Source: Planctomycetaceae bacterium (GTDB lineage Bacteria; Planctomycetota; Planctomycetia; Planctomycetales; Planctomycetaceae). Taken from it: DNA of 64,000 nucleotides. Location of the stretch: NCBI GenBank assembly GCA_028284885.1, contig JANQQW010000006.1, forward strand, positions 1 through 64,000. Direction: 5' to 3'. The position numbers were made by a program, and so were the translations under genes. The notes under the pieces were generated by a model. That model saw only the letters and a program-made list of their open reading frames with translations. It was not told the origin of the DNA and did not search any database. Numbering within the stretch: the first letter of the stretch is position 1; each line of letters begins with the position of its first letter. Shown piece after piece: positions 1 to 8,796 of the stretch.

Positions 1-705
1 ATCGGTCGTGCTCGGCGGTTCGGTGGGCGTCGTGTTCGGCGGATCGGGGCGCGCGGCGACCTCGACCGGCGGCTCGGTCGTCGGTTCGGGCGAGGTGACG
101 CCGGGCGGCGAAGACTGGCCGGGATCGACGGCCGCGAGACTCGTCGTGGTGGTCGCGAGGGCCGCGATCTCCGCGGCGGTCTCCGTCTTCATCGTCTCCA
201 GGTCGCGGAGCGCGATCGTCGAGAGCGGCCGCTTGTCGTACGGCGCCGGTTTGGCGGCCTCGATCGCTTCGAGCTGTTTCGCGAAGGCCGCCTCGAGTTC
301 ACTTCGCGCGGCCGCGTAGTCCTTCGCCGCGGCCAGCGTGACGGGGTTCGTGGGGACGTCGGTCGTGTCCTGGCCGAACGCGGCCAACTCGGCGTGGATC
401 GCCGCCTTCACGTCCGATTCCACCGTCTTCATCGACGCGGTCATGCTCGTCTTCAGCGTCTTGACGAGCTCGGTGACGTCGGAGTGGTGCCGGCCGCGGA
501 CGTCACGGATCTCCTGCTCCCAGCCCTGAATCTCGGAGACTCGCTGCTGGTGCTCGGCCAACTCCGCCTGAGACGGCCCGCCGCGGGGCGAGTTGGAATC
601 GTCACCACCGCCGCCGCAACCGACGGCGAGTGCGAGCAGGCCGCAGAAGGCGAAGTGAACCGGGACGCAAAACCGCGAAAACGAACCATCGACACGAACG
701 TGCAT
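1..705 (-). CDS. Lipoprotein, C-terminus beyond window edge
   Basis: An open frame of 235 codons runs off the left edge, so the C-terminus is missing. It starts at an ATG (703-705 on the plus strand reads CAT) with GGAGG seven bases upstream. The N-terminus has basic residues, a hydrophobic stretch and the lipobox LAVGC followed by glycines, which marks a lipoprotein attached outside the cytoplasmic membrane. The rest is alanine/glutamate-rich, probably helical or coiled-coil, ending in a Pro/Thr-rich low-complexity tail. No enzymatic domain is visible and I do not recognise the family. It lies just downstream of the protease gene on the same strand and may be co-transcribed with it. Confidence 0.75.
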   Translation of the reverse strand, partial: MHVRVDGSFSRFCVPVHFAFCGLLALAVGCGGGGDDSNSPRGGPSQAELAEHQQRVSEIQGWEQEIRDVRGRHHSDVTELVKTLKTSMTASMKTVESDVKAAIHAELAAFGQDTTDVPTNPVTLAAAKDYAAARSELEAAFAKQLEAIEAAKPAPYDKRPLSTIALRDLETMKTETAAEIAALATTTTSLAAVDPGQSSPPGVTSPEPTTEPPVEVAARPDPPNTTPTEPPSTTD

Positions 706-812
706 CGGCGAACCTCCAAGAACCGGAGTGGACGCCTGCGAGCGTACACGGCCAACGGCCGCGCATCAATCCGTTGGTTCGGCCGTCGTGGTCGGGTCGG
801 GCCGCCGGTCGT

Positions 813-2774
813 TCAGTCGAACTCGTAGCCCAGGAAGAACGTGATGCGGCCGTCGTCCAGTTCGCGGATGTTCGTCACGTGGACGGGCCAGCCGCCGACG
901 AGCTTGGACTCGCTGCTGGGGGTCGTGTAGGGCGTGAACGCGTCGTTCGACTTGCTGGGGAACGGGACGAGGTCCCGGTTCGACCCCGGTCCGGCCGGCC
1001 CGGCGATCCCGTGCGACTCCTCGAGGACCGGTCGGCCGTTCACGACGCGCCACACGAGCAACCCGCTGGCCGGGAGGCTCTTGTCGAACCCCTCGCGGCG
1101 GCGGTTCTCGAGCAGCAGGTACTCGCTGCCGTCCGGCCGGACCAGCACCTTGTAGCACTCGTTCGACGATCCGATGACTGGGGCGAGAACGAGCTTCTGT
1201 TTCACGCGGGGATCGACGACGACGGGGTCGAGCCAGCCGAGTTGCTCCTTGCACCAGGCGCTGAAGTGCTGCGGCCTTCCGTAGCCGGCCTGGTTCGACA
1301 TCGCACACCAGACGCTGACCCCCTCGGAGCCCGGGCGTTCCGGCTTGGCGTACAGGTCCGGCAGGCCGATCATGTGGCCGAACTCGTGGCAGATGACGCT
1401 GATGCTCGACATCTGCCGCCCGCCTTCCTGCACGATGAAGTAGGGCCACGACTTCCGGCCCTTGCGGAACTGCGACCGGTGCGGCCAGTACAGCCCGCCC
1501 CGCGACGTGCGGAAACGGCCGCCGGCGTACAGGAAGAAGATGCCGTCGTAGCCGTCGAGGGCGTCCTCGCCGTCCCGTTCGAGCAGGAGGTCGACGGCCT
1601 CGCCGAGCAGTCGCGACTTGGGGACGTCGCTCCCGGCGTAGTCCTCGCGGTTCTTGGAGACCTCGACCCAGTCGAAGACCTTGCCGGTCAACTCGAAACG
1701 TGCGTTGGAGACCTCGTCGAAGTAGTCGCGGGCACTGCCGAACACGATCTGGCCGGTCGCGCTCACGCGGGTGTACTCGTCCTCGCTGAACAACGACCGG
1801 GTCCAGTCCTCGATCCTCACCTCGGCGTTGTGCTTCACGTCCGGGTACTCGACCGGCACGACGGCCAGGTTGTACTCGGTCCTGGGCTCACGGGGACGGG
1901 GCGTTCGACCACGCGTGGGAAGGCGGCCGAGGACGAGTGTGACCTCGTTCTCCTCCTCCTTGCGGAGGAACTTCACGAGGAGTTCGTCGCCTGGCTTCGT
2001 CCGGCCGAGGAAACGGACGAGTTGCTCGGTCGTCGTGGGGGTCTCGTCGGCGACTCCGACGATGACGTCACCGACCTCGAGTTCCGCCTCGTCGGCGGCC
2101 GAACCGTTCGTGACGGTGCGGACCAGCAGGCCCTTCGGTTCCGACGACGGGGCGACCTGAACGCCCATGAAGCCGCGCGGTGCACGGGCGGATCCGCGGG
2201 TCACCGGGCGGCTCGTGGCGGCGAACTCGACTTCGACCGTGACCGTCTCACCGTCCCTGCGATACTCGACCTCGACCGTCTCCCCGGCCGCCGTTCCGCG
2301 AATTCGCTCGCGAAGCAACTCCAACGCGGAGGCGTTCGATCCGCCGAGCGACACGAGGACGTCCCCCGGTTCGAGCCCCGCCTTCGCCGCAGGAGACGTC
2401 GACGCCACGTCCTCGACGATGACGTTCCCGTCCTCGTCGGCGGCGAGGGAGACCCCGAGGTATCCTGGTTGCCGCGGACGTTCGGACGCGACGACGGCCC
2501 CGCGGTCGATCTTCGCGGTGACGGCCTGTTCGACCGTCGCGAACCCCTCGAGCGGCTCGTACTTCGGCTTCTCCTCGACCGGCTCCGTTACCTCGGGCTG
2601 CTCCGCCTTTGGCGGCCCCGGTTCGGGCGACTCGACGTCCGGCTTCTTCTCAGGCGACTCCACCGGCTTCTCAGCCGCTGGAACCTCCGGTTTCGTCTCG
2701 TCGTCGGCCAGCGAGAACGGCCCGGCGAGAGCGAGCGGCACGGTCAGCAGAATGGTCCACACGAATCGCAGCAT
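813..2774 (-). CDS. Exported M6-type metalloprotease with two PDZ domains
   Basis: Protein of 653 residues. The open frame extends further upstream, but the ATG at 2774 is preferred: it has AAGGAG upstream and begins a good signal peptide (MLRFVWTILLTVPLALAG). A Pro/Glu-rich linker follows, then two PDZ domains at roughly residues 105-180 and 200-290 (GYLGVSLA, FMGVQVAP). The zinc site is HEFGHMIGLPD near residue 463, the HExxHxxGxxD pattern of M6 (immune inhibitor A-like) peptidases. It is therefore probably a secreted or periplasmic zinc endopeptidase, with the PDZ domains selecting substrates or regulating activity. PDZ domains in front of an M6 catalytic domain are less common than in S1 or S41 proteases. 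The substrate is unknown. Confidence 0.85.
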   Translation of the reverse strand: MLRFVWTILLTVPLALAGPFSLADDETKPEVPAAEKPVESPEKKPDVESPEPGPPKAEQPEVTEPVEEKPKYEPLEGFATVEQAVTAKIDRGAVVASERPRQPGYLGVSLAADEDGNVIVEDVASTSPAAKAGLEPGDVLVSLGGSNASALELLRERIRGTAAGETVEVEYRRDGETVTVEVEFAATSRPVTRGSARAPRGFMGVQVAPSSEPKGLLVRTVTNGSAADEAELEVGDVIVGVADETPTTTEQLVRFLGRTKPGDELLVKFLRKEEENEVTLVLGRLPTRGRTPRPREPRTEYNLAVVPVEYPDVKHNAEVRIEDWTRSLFSEDEYTRVSATGQIVFGSARDYFDEVSNARFELTGKVFDWVEVSKNREDYAGSDVPKSRLLGEAVDLLLERDGEDALDGYDGIFFLYAGGRFRTSRGGLYWPHRSQFRKGRKSWPYFIVQEGGRQMSSISVICHEFGHMIGLPDLYAKPERPGSEGVSVWCAMSNQAGYGRPQHFSAWCKEQLGWLDPVVVDPRVKQKLVLAPVIGSSNECYKVLVRPDGSEYLLLENRRREGFDKSLPASGLLVWRVVNGRPVLEESHGIAGPAGPGSNRDLVPFPSKSNDAFTPYTTPSSESKLVGGWPVHVTNIRELDDGRITFFLGYEFD

Positions 2775-3115
2775 CGACGGCTCCTTGAGAGGTTCCCCCC
2801 AGAGCGACGTTCGGCCGCGTCGGATCCAACAGGCGATCCCGCGCTTCGGCGGTCGTCGAGGACATCGGCCTTCAGGCTGGCGAGAGGGTCGTGTGGCGAG
2901 CTCCGACTCGACGGGCCGACGTCGCCCCCGGAGAGACGTCGGCGAGGATCGAAACCGAATCACGACCTCGACTCCGCGAACCGCAGACGATCGCCGTGGG
3001 AAATCTCGGCTTCTCACGGCGAGCAGCTCGAAAGAACGGGGACCATCGAGTGAAATGGGGCCCCGGCCGATTCGCGGCTGACCTTGGTCTTCAGCAGTTT
3101 CGCAACGCCCACTCC
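2775..3115. other. Intergenic region between divergent genes
   Basis: The 341 bases separate the divergent protease and transporter genes. Only the protease ribosome-binding site (AAGGAG just upstream of 2774) is evident. The transporter frame stays open back to 2891, but that stretch encodes no membrane segment and looks non-coding. I see no convincing promoter hexamers, repeats or RNA structure. Confidence 0.5.
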
Positions 3116-4309
3116 ATGCTGAACGCGGCCCTCGTCACCGTTGCCGTCGCGTTCGCCGCGTACTTGGCTCTCTCCAAACGGCTTGGAGCGTCCGAGGAGT
3201 GGCAGGCGACGGTCACCCCGCTCGCCTCGATCATGGGGAGCGGATTCCTCGTCTGCGCGCCACTGCTGGCCGGGACGGTCGGCGTCCTCGCCCTACCGTG
3301 CATGGCTCTGCTGCTGGCGCTCGCCTACGCCGTCGGCGGGGCGATCCGCTTCAACATCCGGCACTTCGAGCCGATCGAGAACGACCGCGGCCTCGCCCAG
3401 TACCTCGCCGGGCTGTCCCGCATCGTGCTCGCCGGGGCCTACTTCATCTCCGTCACCTACTACCTGCAGCTGCTTGCCGCGTTCGTACTGAACGGATTCG
3501 GTCTCGAGAGCGAGCTCCTCGCCAACGTCATCACCACCGGCCTGCTGCTCGTCATCGGCGGAATCGGCATCTGGCGGGGCCTTGGACAACTGGAAGCGGT
3601 CGAGAAGTACGCCGTCAGCCTGAACCTCGGCACGATCGCGGCCCTGCTGACGGCACTGGTCTTCCACAACGTGCGGCTGCTCGCCTCCCAACAGTGGGCG
3701 TGGCCGGCCGTCTCGTCGGCGATCGACCTCCACGACGTCCGCGTCCTCCTCGGTCTGCTGATCGTGGTCCAGGGATTCGAGACGTCCCGGTACCTTGGTG
3801 ACCAGCACCCGGCCGAGCTGCGGATCAAGACGATGCGAGCGGCACAGGGGTTGTCAACGGTCGTCTACCTCGTCTTCATCGGCCTCGCGACCGTGCTGTT
3901 CCAAGCCGGCCTGGGGTCGGACGTGACGGCCATCACCACGATGGTCCGCCCGGTTGCGACGGTGCTCCCGGTGCTCATTGCGGTCGCGGCCGTCGGTAGC
4001 CAGTTCAGCGCGGCGGTGGCCGACAACTCGGGCGCGGGAGGGCTCATCGAGGAGATCACGAACCGCCGCCTCCCCGTTCGCGCCGCCTACCTGCTGATCA
4101 CGCTGGTCACGATCGCCCTCACCTGGGAGACGAACGTGAACGCCATCATCGCATACGCGTCGCGGGCCTTCGCCCTCTACTACTTCCTGCAGTGCACCGT
4201 TGCCGCCGTCGTGGCCGTGAAGTCGTCCGGCGCCCTCCGGGCTGGTTGGTACACCGTCCTCGCGCTGACCTGCCTGCTCGTCTTCGCGGTCGGCGTGCCG
4301 TCCGGGTGA
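3116..4309 (+). CDS. Polytopic membrane protein, probable APC-type transporter
   Basis: Protein of 397 residues, almost wholly hydrophobic with about ten to twelve predicted membrane segments. The ATG at 3116 is chosen because it begins directly with the first helix (MLNAALVTVAVAFAAYLAL); the open frame upstream to 2891 is polar and unlike membrane protein. No strong Shine-Dalgarno is visible. The glycine-rich first segments (IMGSGFLVCAPLLAG) and helix lengths resemble amino-acid/polyamine/organocation (APC) superfamily transporters, but substrate-binding residues cannot be assigned. It stands alone between the divergent protease and the cold-shock gene. The family assignment is an inference from overall pattern; transporter status is fairly safe. 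Confidence 0.6.
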   Translation: MLNAALVTVAVAFAAYLALSKRLGASEEWQATVTPLASIMGSGFLVCAPLLAGTVGVLALPCMALLLALAYAVGGAIRFNIRHFEPIENDRGLAQYLAGLSRIVLAGAYFISVTYYLQLLAAFVLNGFGLESELLANVITTGLLLVIGGIGIWRGLGQLEAVEKYAVSLNLGTIAALLTALVFHNVRLLASQQWAWPAVSSAIDLHDVRVLLGLLIVVQGFETSRYLGDQHPAELRIKTMRAAQGLSTVVYLVFIGLATVLFQAGLGSDVTAITTMVRPVATVLPVLIAVAAVGSQFSAAVADNSGAGGLIEEITNRRLPVRAAYLLITLVTIALTWETNVNAIIAYASRAFALYYFLQCTVAAVVAVKSSGALRAGWYTVLALTCLLVFAVGVPSG

Positions 4310-4433
4310 CGGAGCCAGCACGTCCCTGTCGGTTCGCGTCCTGTATTGCTAAGCTCCATGGTTCACGGAGAGGCGACCGTCACGTCGATGCGCTACGGAA
4401 TCCCTCCACACTCGTCTGGAAGGACACGCAGCG

Positions 4434-4631
4434 ATGGCGGAAGGCACGATCAAGAAGCTGACGGACAAGGGTTTCGGATTCATCGACATCGGCGGTGGAC
4501 AGGACATGTTCTTCCACATGTCCAACCTCGAAGGCGTCGCGTTCGACGACCTGCAGGAAGGACAGTCGGTGACGTTCACCGAGGGTCGTGGCCCCAAGGG
4601 CCCGCGAGCCGAGAACGTCCGCCCCGCGTGA
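4434..4631 (+). CDS. Cold-shock domain protein
   Basis: Protein of 65 residues made of a single cold-shock domain, the usual length for CspA-type proteins. The two RNA-binding motifs are clear: KGFGFI (RNP1) and DMFFH (RNP2). Such proteins bind single-stranded RNA and DNA and melt secondary structure, helping translation and transcription antitermination in stress or growth transitions. The C-terminal end (RGPKGPRAENV) matches the family, except that many members have QAANV. It is monocistronic: a strong hairpin terminator follows 26 bases after the stop. Confidence 0.93.
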   Translation: MAEGTIKKLTDKGFGFIDIGGGQDMFFHMSNLEGVAFDDLQEGQSVTFTEGRGPKGPRAENVRPA

Positions 4632-4656
4632 CGCGCTGAATCGAGTTATCGGAACG

Positions 4657-4685
4657 AAGCCGGTGCCACCCTGTGGCATCGGCTT
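4657..4685 (+). terminator. Intrinsic terminator of the cold-shock gene
   Basis: Thirteen-base arms AAGCCGGTGCCAC and GTGGCATCGGCTT pair around a three-base loop with one G-T wobble, followed by TCTCGTT. This is the strongest terminator-like hairpin in the window. It shows that the downstream small gene cannot start at the GTG at 4673, which lies inside the stem. Confidence 0.8.
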
Positions 4686-4732
4686 TCTCGTTGAACCGCC
4701 CCTCCCCTTGCCCCCCACCCCTTGGAGTTCCC

Positions 4733-4906
4733 ATCGCCAAGAACCGCAACTCGGCCAACAAGCGCCAGCACGAGTCGAAGAAACGACTGAAGGCACAGGA
4801 GAAGCGTGCCAAACGACGCAAGAGGAAGGAGGGAGACGAAGGCTCGAGCGAGCCGGACGCCCCACTCTCCCTGGTCGAGCAGGCTCGTCTGGCGAACGGA
4901 GGATGA
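4733..4906 (+). CDS. Small basic Lys/Arg-rich protein, probable ATC start
   Basis: Protein of about 57 residues, extremely basic in the middle (lysine, arginine, alanine, glutamine) with an acidic, serine-containing C-terminus ending LVEQARLANGG. In this frame there is no ATG. A GTG at 4673 lies in a terminator stem and would add a proline-rich leader of non-protein character. The ATC at 4733-4735 is preceded by GGAG five bases upstream and gives MAKNRNSANKRQHESKK, so ATC is the best start, as in the rare AUU/AUC starts known for infC and pcnB. A TTG at 4691 is the alternative. Charge suggests RNA or ribosome binding; the function is unknown. Confidence 0.6.
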   Translation: MAKNRNSANKRQHESKKRLKAQEKRAKRRKRKEGDEGSSEPDAPLSLVEQARLANGG

Positions 4907-4915
4907 CATCGCCGA

Positions 4916-5041
4916 GTGCCGCCCGCGAATTCGTCTTTACGCGGGACACCCGCTGAACAGTACGGCTTCCAGATTGCGTCCCTCGTCGCGCTGGGACTCA
5001 GCTTCCTCGGCCTCGTGTCGGGCTCGCTCGGAAACGCCTGA
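4916..5041 (+). CDS. Possible small single-helix membrane protein
   Basis: A 41-codon frame from a GTG at 4916 follows the small basic gene, whose end carries GGAGG (4899-4903) about twelve bases upstream. The C-terminal half is a convincing transmembrane segment (IASLVALGLSFLGLVSGSL). The upstream half is unremarkable, and a nearby ATG at 4903 is in another frame and closes after 17 codons. It may be a genuine small membrane protein co-transcribed with the preceding gene or chance coding. No homologue is recalled. From 5042 to 5330 nothing further is recognisable before the next gene. Confidence 0.3.
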   Translation: MPPANSSLRGTPAEQYGFQIASLVALGLSFLGLVSGSLGNA

Positions 5042-5330
5042 GCCATCCGAGGCGTAGGGTGCTCAGCCGTATCCAACCGCAAAGCCGAATCACTGTACGC
5101 TTGGTTCCAGCGTTCAGTCCGCGCTCGCGGAACGCGCGACCAACGGGAACCGCGCGACGGTCCAGACCCCGAGCGAGTAGCGAACGCCCCGACGCTGCGG
5201 CCTGACGGCGACGGTGTGACCGACTTCCCGGCCCCGCGCGGCGACCCCGCCCCAAACCCGCTACGATGGGCGGCCGTCCACCACAACGTGCCGCCGCACC
5301 CTCGCGCGGCGGTAGAAGCGGAGCTTCCAA

Positions 5331-8300
5331 GTGAGTCAACCGCCGCTCGATGCCGAAGGCGATCTGAGGAAGATCGTCGGTGACGGTCGTGCTGTCATGG
5401 TGGCCGGGACCGGCATCTCGATCGGTGCCAGTCGGGATCCCGAGACTGGCGCGTCGCATCCCCAGGCTTCCTGGACCGGGTTGCTGGAGAGCGGCCTGGC
5501 GTGGCTCGAGAAGCACGACCATTTGAAGCCCAGGAAGGTCGCTGCCCTGCGGACGCTGATCGCCGAGGATGCTGAGACACACGACTTCATCTCGACGGCG
5601 CAGCACGTCGTCCGGTCGATGGGTGGAGTGGGCTCCGTGCACTACGAGCGCTGGCTGAGGGAGACGGTCGGCACAATCGAGGCGCACGACAACTCCGCAC
5701 TGGACGCACTCGAGGCCCTGCGGTTGAACGGAAACTTGCTGGCCACCACCAACTACGACGGGCTCCTGCTGGGCACAGCAGGAGTGCATCGACCAGTCAC
5801 GTGGAGGGATCCCGGCGAGTTCGTCAGGGTGGTGCGAGAGCGCGAGACCAACAAGGTTCTCTACCTCCACGGGTACTGGCGGGACCCGGAGTCGGTCATC
5901 CTCGACTGGACTTCGTACGAACAGATCGTTCGAGACACGGAGTACCGGGACGACCTCGCCTCCGTCTGGAAGACGACGACCTGGGTCTACGTCGGATGTG
6001 GAGCGAACGGTCTCAGCGATCCGGACTTCGGACTCCTCCTGGAGAGTCACGGTAGACGGGCCCGGAACGCGGACCTGTGGGACTACTGCCTCGTCCGCAG
6101 CAGTGAACGCGAGGAGTTCGAGGCGCGGTTCAAGAAGCTCGGGATCAACGTCTGTGCCGTGTCGTTCGGCGAGGAGCACTCCGATCTGCCGGCGTTCCTG
6201 CAGTCGCTGTTGCCACAGAAGGTCGAGGAGCAGACGGCTCCCGCGGTGCCGCCGGCTTCGGTGCCGAACGATCCGGACTTTGTGCCGGCCCCGCCGGACT
6301 TCTACGCGGAGCCGGACTACATCGGGTCACACCGGTTCGTGGGGCGGGTCCGCGAACTGGAGGAGTTGGACGACTGGGCCCGACCCGCCGACCCGACGAA
6401 CCTGTTGTTGTTCGAGGCGATCGGCGGCAACGGCAAGAGCATGCTGACGTGGGAGTGGACGACGAAACGAGCCACGCGGGTCCGCGACGACTGGGCCGGG
6501 CGGTTCTGGTACTCGTTCTACGAACGAGGCGCGGTCATGGCGGACTTCTGCCAACGCGCCCTCGCCTACATGACGGGCCGACCGCTGAAGGAGCTCCGCA
6601 AGAAGAGAACGGCCGAACTACGCGAGCCGCTGTTGGCGGAACTCCACGCCAATCCGTGGCTGCTGGTTCTCGACGGCCTCGAACGGGTCCTCGTCGCCTA
6701 TCACCGCATCGACGCAGCCGAGATGCGGGACGAGGACGCCGACAACCCGACCGACCAGATCGCCAACCGCGACCCGATCGATGCGATCCGCGAGGAGGAC
6801 AACGATCTCCTCCGCGCCCTCGCCGCGGCGGCGCCGTCCAAGATCCTCGTCAGTTCCCGGCTCACGCCCCGCGTGCTGCTGAACTCGTCCGGTCAGCCGG
6901 TCAACGGGGCCAAACGTTACACGCTACCCGGCCTTCGCCCGGGGGACGCCGAACAGCTGCTGCGATCCTGTGGGATCGACGGGGACAGCGAGGCGATCCA
7001 GAAGTACCTCGCGGCCAACTGTGACAATCACCCCCTCGTCATCGGCGCCCTCGCCGGGCTGATCAACAAGCCGGGCCCGACCCGCAGCGACTTCGACGCG
7101 TGGGCCTCACACCCCGACGGCGGCATGAGTCTCGACCTCGCCGATCTGAACCTCATGCAGCGTCGAAACCACATCATCGAGGCCGCCTACCGGGCCGTTT
7201 CGGCCGAGGGCCAGGAATTGCTCTCGACGTTGGCCTTCATCTCCGATGCCGTCGACTACGAGACCCTGGCAGCGTTCGACCCGCACGATCCGCCGGATGC
7301 GAGCAAGCTGGCGGTGCTTGTCGAAGAGTTGGAGGAGCGGGGCCTGCTGCAATATGACGGCCGAGAACGTCGACACGATCTCCACCCCGTTGTGCGAGCG
7401 GTGGCAGCCCGTGGGTTCGACGGTGAAGACAAGGACCGACTCGGGCAGCTCGTAGTCGACCACTTCTCATCACGTTCACACAGTCCGTACGACGAAGCCG
7501 AGTCCTTGGAGGATGTTCGGCCCGGGTTGAGCGTCGTGTCCACGCTGCTAAGGCTCGGGCACTTTCAGCAGGCCTGCGACGCGTATCGTGGGGGCCTTTC
7601 TGATGCTCTGCTTTTCAACCTCGAGGCCCATTCGGAGGTCTTGGCACTCTTGGAGCAGTTCTTCGGTGAGGGATGGGGAACGCTTCCAAGAGATGTGCAC
7701 GACGTCAGCGCGGCCTACTTGGCGAATTCCGCCGGCATCGCCTTGTCAGGTTCTGGCAACAGCGAAAGTGCTGCGCTCGCCTATGCGGCCTCGCTGAAGT
7801 TGAGAATCGACTCACAGGATTGGCATTCCACACCGACCAATCTCCACAACGTCTCAGTGGCGCTTGTGTCGTCGAATCGCCTAGCCGCTGCCCTTAGAAG
7901 TCTTGACCTAGCGCTGCAGTTGTCCGACGCGAACGGCTACCGCGAGGGAGTCTTCGTGGGCAGACTGCACTTGTTCTCGCTCCAGTCACAGGTCGGACTG
8001 GTGGACGAAGCATGGAGGTTGTGGGAGCAGTTAGATGCGATGGGCCGGGAGTGGTCCCGGAGAGTTTATCGAGCGGGATGGGCCGAGTTGGAACTCGCGG
8101 TTGCTGAGTATCGGCAGGGCAATTTTGACGAGGAGTTGTTCGACAATGCGGAACGACTTGCAGCCGATGGCAGGAGCCGATCAGTTGTACGGGGCACTTA
8201 CGGCTTCCGCGGTGATTGGTACCTAGACAACTCGCATTGGAAACAGGCTGCCAGCGGTTACTCCGAGGCCGTCCGAATGGCTAGGGAGCGGAGTCTCACG

Positions 8301-8711
8301 GACTCAGCATCCGAGACCGGTCTTGCCTTGGCGAAGTGGTATCTCGGAGAGCTGGTCGAGCCCCGGGCTGTCGCTGAACGGCTGGCGATGCTTCGCCGAC
8401 CAAGTCATCGCCGACTCGCCCGACTCTGGCTGGCGATTGGCGAAGGCGATCAGGCACGGCACCACGCGCTGGCCGCCTACAAGTGGGCATGGGCGGATGG
8501 GGAGCCGTACGTGCATCGGTTTGAGCTCACGAAGACGACGGAGTTGTTGGAGGAGATGGGGGTCCCGATTCCGGAGCTTCCGCCGTACGACCCGGCGAAA
8601 GACGAGCCGTTTCCGTGGGAGGCGGACGTGCGGGCGGCGATTGAGCGGTTGCGGGCCGAGAAGGAGGCTCGCGAGCGCGAGGAGGGGGACGCAGACGACG
8701 AGGACGAGTGA
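5331..8711 (+). CDS. SIR2-STAND NTPase-TPR protein, predicted antiphage NADase
   Basis: Protein of 1126 residues starting at GTG. Residues 1-290 are a SIR2-like domain: VAGTGIS (24-30) binds NAD, and N141 (TTNYDG) and H180 (YLHGYW) occupy the positions of the catalytic Asn and His of sirtuins and ThsA-type NADases. Residues 330-640 are a STAND-type NTPase: Walker A EAIGGNGKS with K369, Walker B LLVLDGLE with D448, a sensor-like SSRLTPR near 509, and a GLPL-like NHPLVIGALAG. The remaining 480 residues are helical repeats, probably TPR, fitting a ligand-sensing C-terminus. The order matches Avs/SIR2-STAND defence proteins, which deplete NAD+ after recognising a phage protein. It is monocistronic, and the TPR part looks less GC-rich than the rest. 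Confidence 0.85.
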   Translation: MSQPPLDAEGDLRKIVGDGRAVMVAGTGISIGASRDPETGASHPQASWTGLLESGLAWLEKHDHLKPRKVAALRTLIAEDAETHDFISTAQHVVRSMGGVGSVHYERWLRETVGTIEAHDNSALDALEALRLNGNLLATTNYDGLLLGTAGVHRPVTWRDPGEFVRVVRERETNKVLYLHGYWRDPESVILDWTSYEQIVRDTEYRDDLASVWKTTTWVYVGCGANGLSDPDFGLLLESHGRRARNADLWDYCLVRSSEREEFEARFKKLGINVCAVSFGEEHSDLPAFLQSLLPQKVEEQTAPAVPPASVPNDPDFVPAPPDFYAEPDYIGSHRFVGRVRELEELDDWARPADPTNLLLFEAIGGNGKSMLTWEWTTKRATRVRDDWAGRFWYSFYERGAVMADFCQRALAYMTGRPLKELRKKRTAELREPLLAELHANPWLLVLDGLERVLVAYHRIDAAEMRDEDADNPTDQIANRDPIDAIREEDNDLLRALAAAAPSKILVSSRLTPRVLLNSSGQPVNGAKRYTLPGLRPGDAEQLLRSCGIDGDSEAIQKYLAANCDNHPLVIGALAGLINKPGPTRSDFDAWASHPDGGMSLDLADLNLMQRRNHIIEAAYRAVSAEGQELLSTLAFISDAVDYETLAAFDPHDPPDASKLAVLVEELEERGLLQYDGRERRHDLHPVVRAVAARGFDGEDKDRLGQLVVDHFSSRSHSPYDEAESLEDVRPGLSVVSTLLRLGHFQQACDAYRGGLSDALLFNLEAHSEVLALLEQFFGEGWGTLPRDVHDVSAAYLANSAGIALSGSGNSESAALAYAASLKLRIDSQDWHSTPTNLHNVSVALVSSNRLAAALRSLDLALQLSDANGYREGVFVGRLHLFSLQSQVGLVDEAWRLWEQLDAMGREWSRRVYRAGWAELELAVAEYRQGNFDEELFDNAERLAADGRSRSVVRGTYGFRGDWYLDNSHWKQAASGYSEAVRMARERSLTDSASETGLALAKWYLGELVEPRAVAERLAMLRRPSHRRLARLWLAIGEGDQARHHALAAYKWAWADGEPYVHRFELTKTTELLEEMGVPIPELPPYDPAKDEPFPWEADVRAAIERLRAEKEAREREEGDADDEDE

Positions 8712-8740
8712 CGGACCACGGCTTGCCGCTCGGACCGAAG

Positions 8741-8796
8741 CCGTCATCGTGGGGCAACCGGATCGCTCTCTACGAAGGAGGTGAGAGCGATGACGG
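8741..8796 (+). repeat. Nested hairpin with Shine-Dalgarno-like loop
   Basis: CCGTCATCG (8741-8749) and CGCTCTC (8764-8770) pair with the single continuous arm GAGAGCGATGACGG (8783-8796), leaving a 14-base bulge on one side. The apical loop contains AAGGAGG and the ATG at 8790 lies inside the stem. This resembles a structure that could mask or present a ribosome-binding site, but no credible reading frame follows. Confidence 0.45.

Noticed and set aside
630-3053. An 807-residue forward frame across the M6 protease gene
   Set aside because: It is antisense to a gene with a clear signal peptide, two PDZ domains and the HExxH site. Long antisense frames are expected at this GC content.
4673-4732. 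GTG at 4673 as start of the small basic gene
   Set aside because: The codon is inside the stem of the cold-shock terminator and the extra residues are proline-rich and not protein-like.
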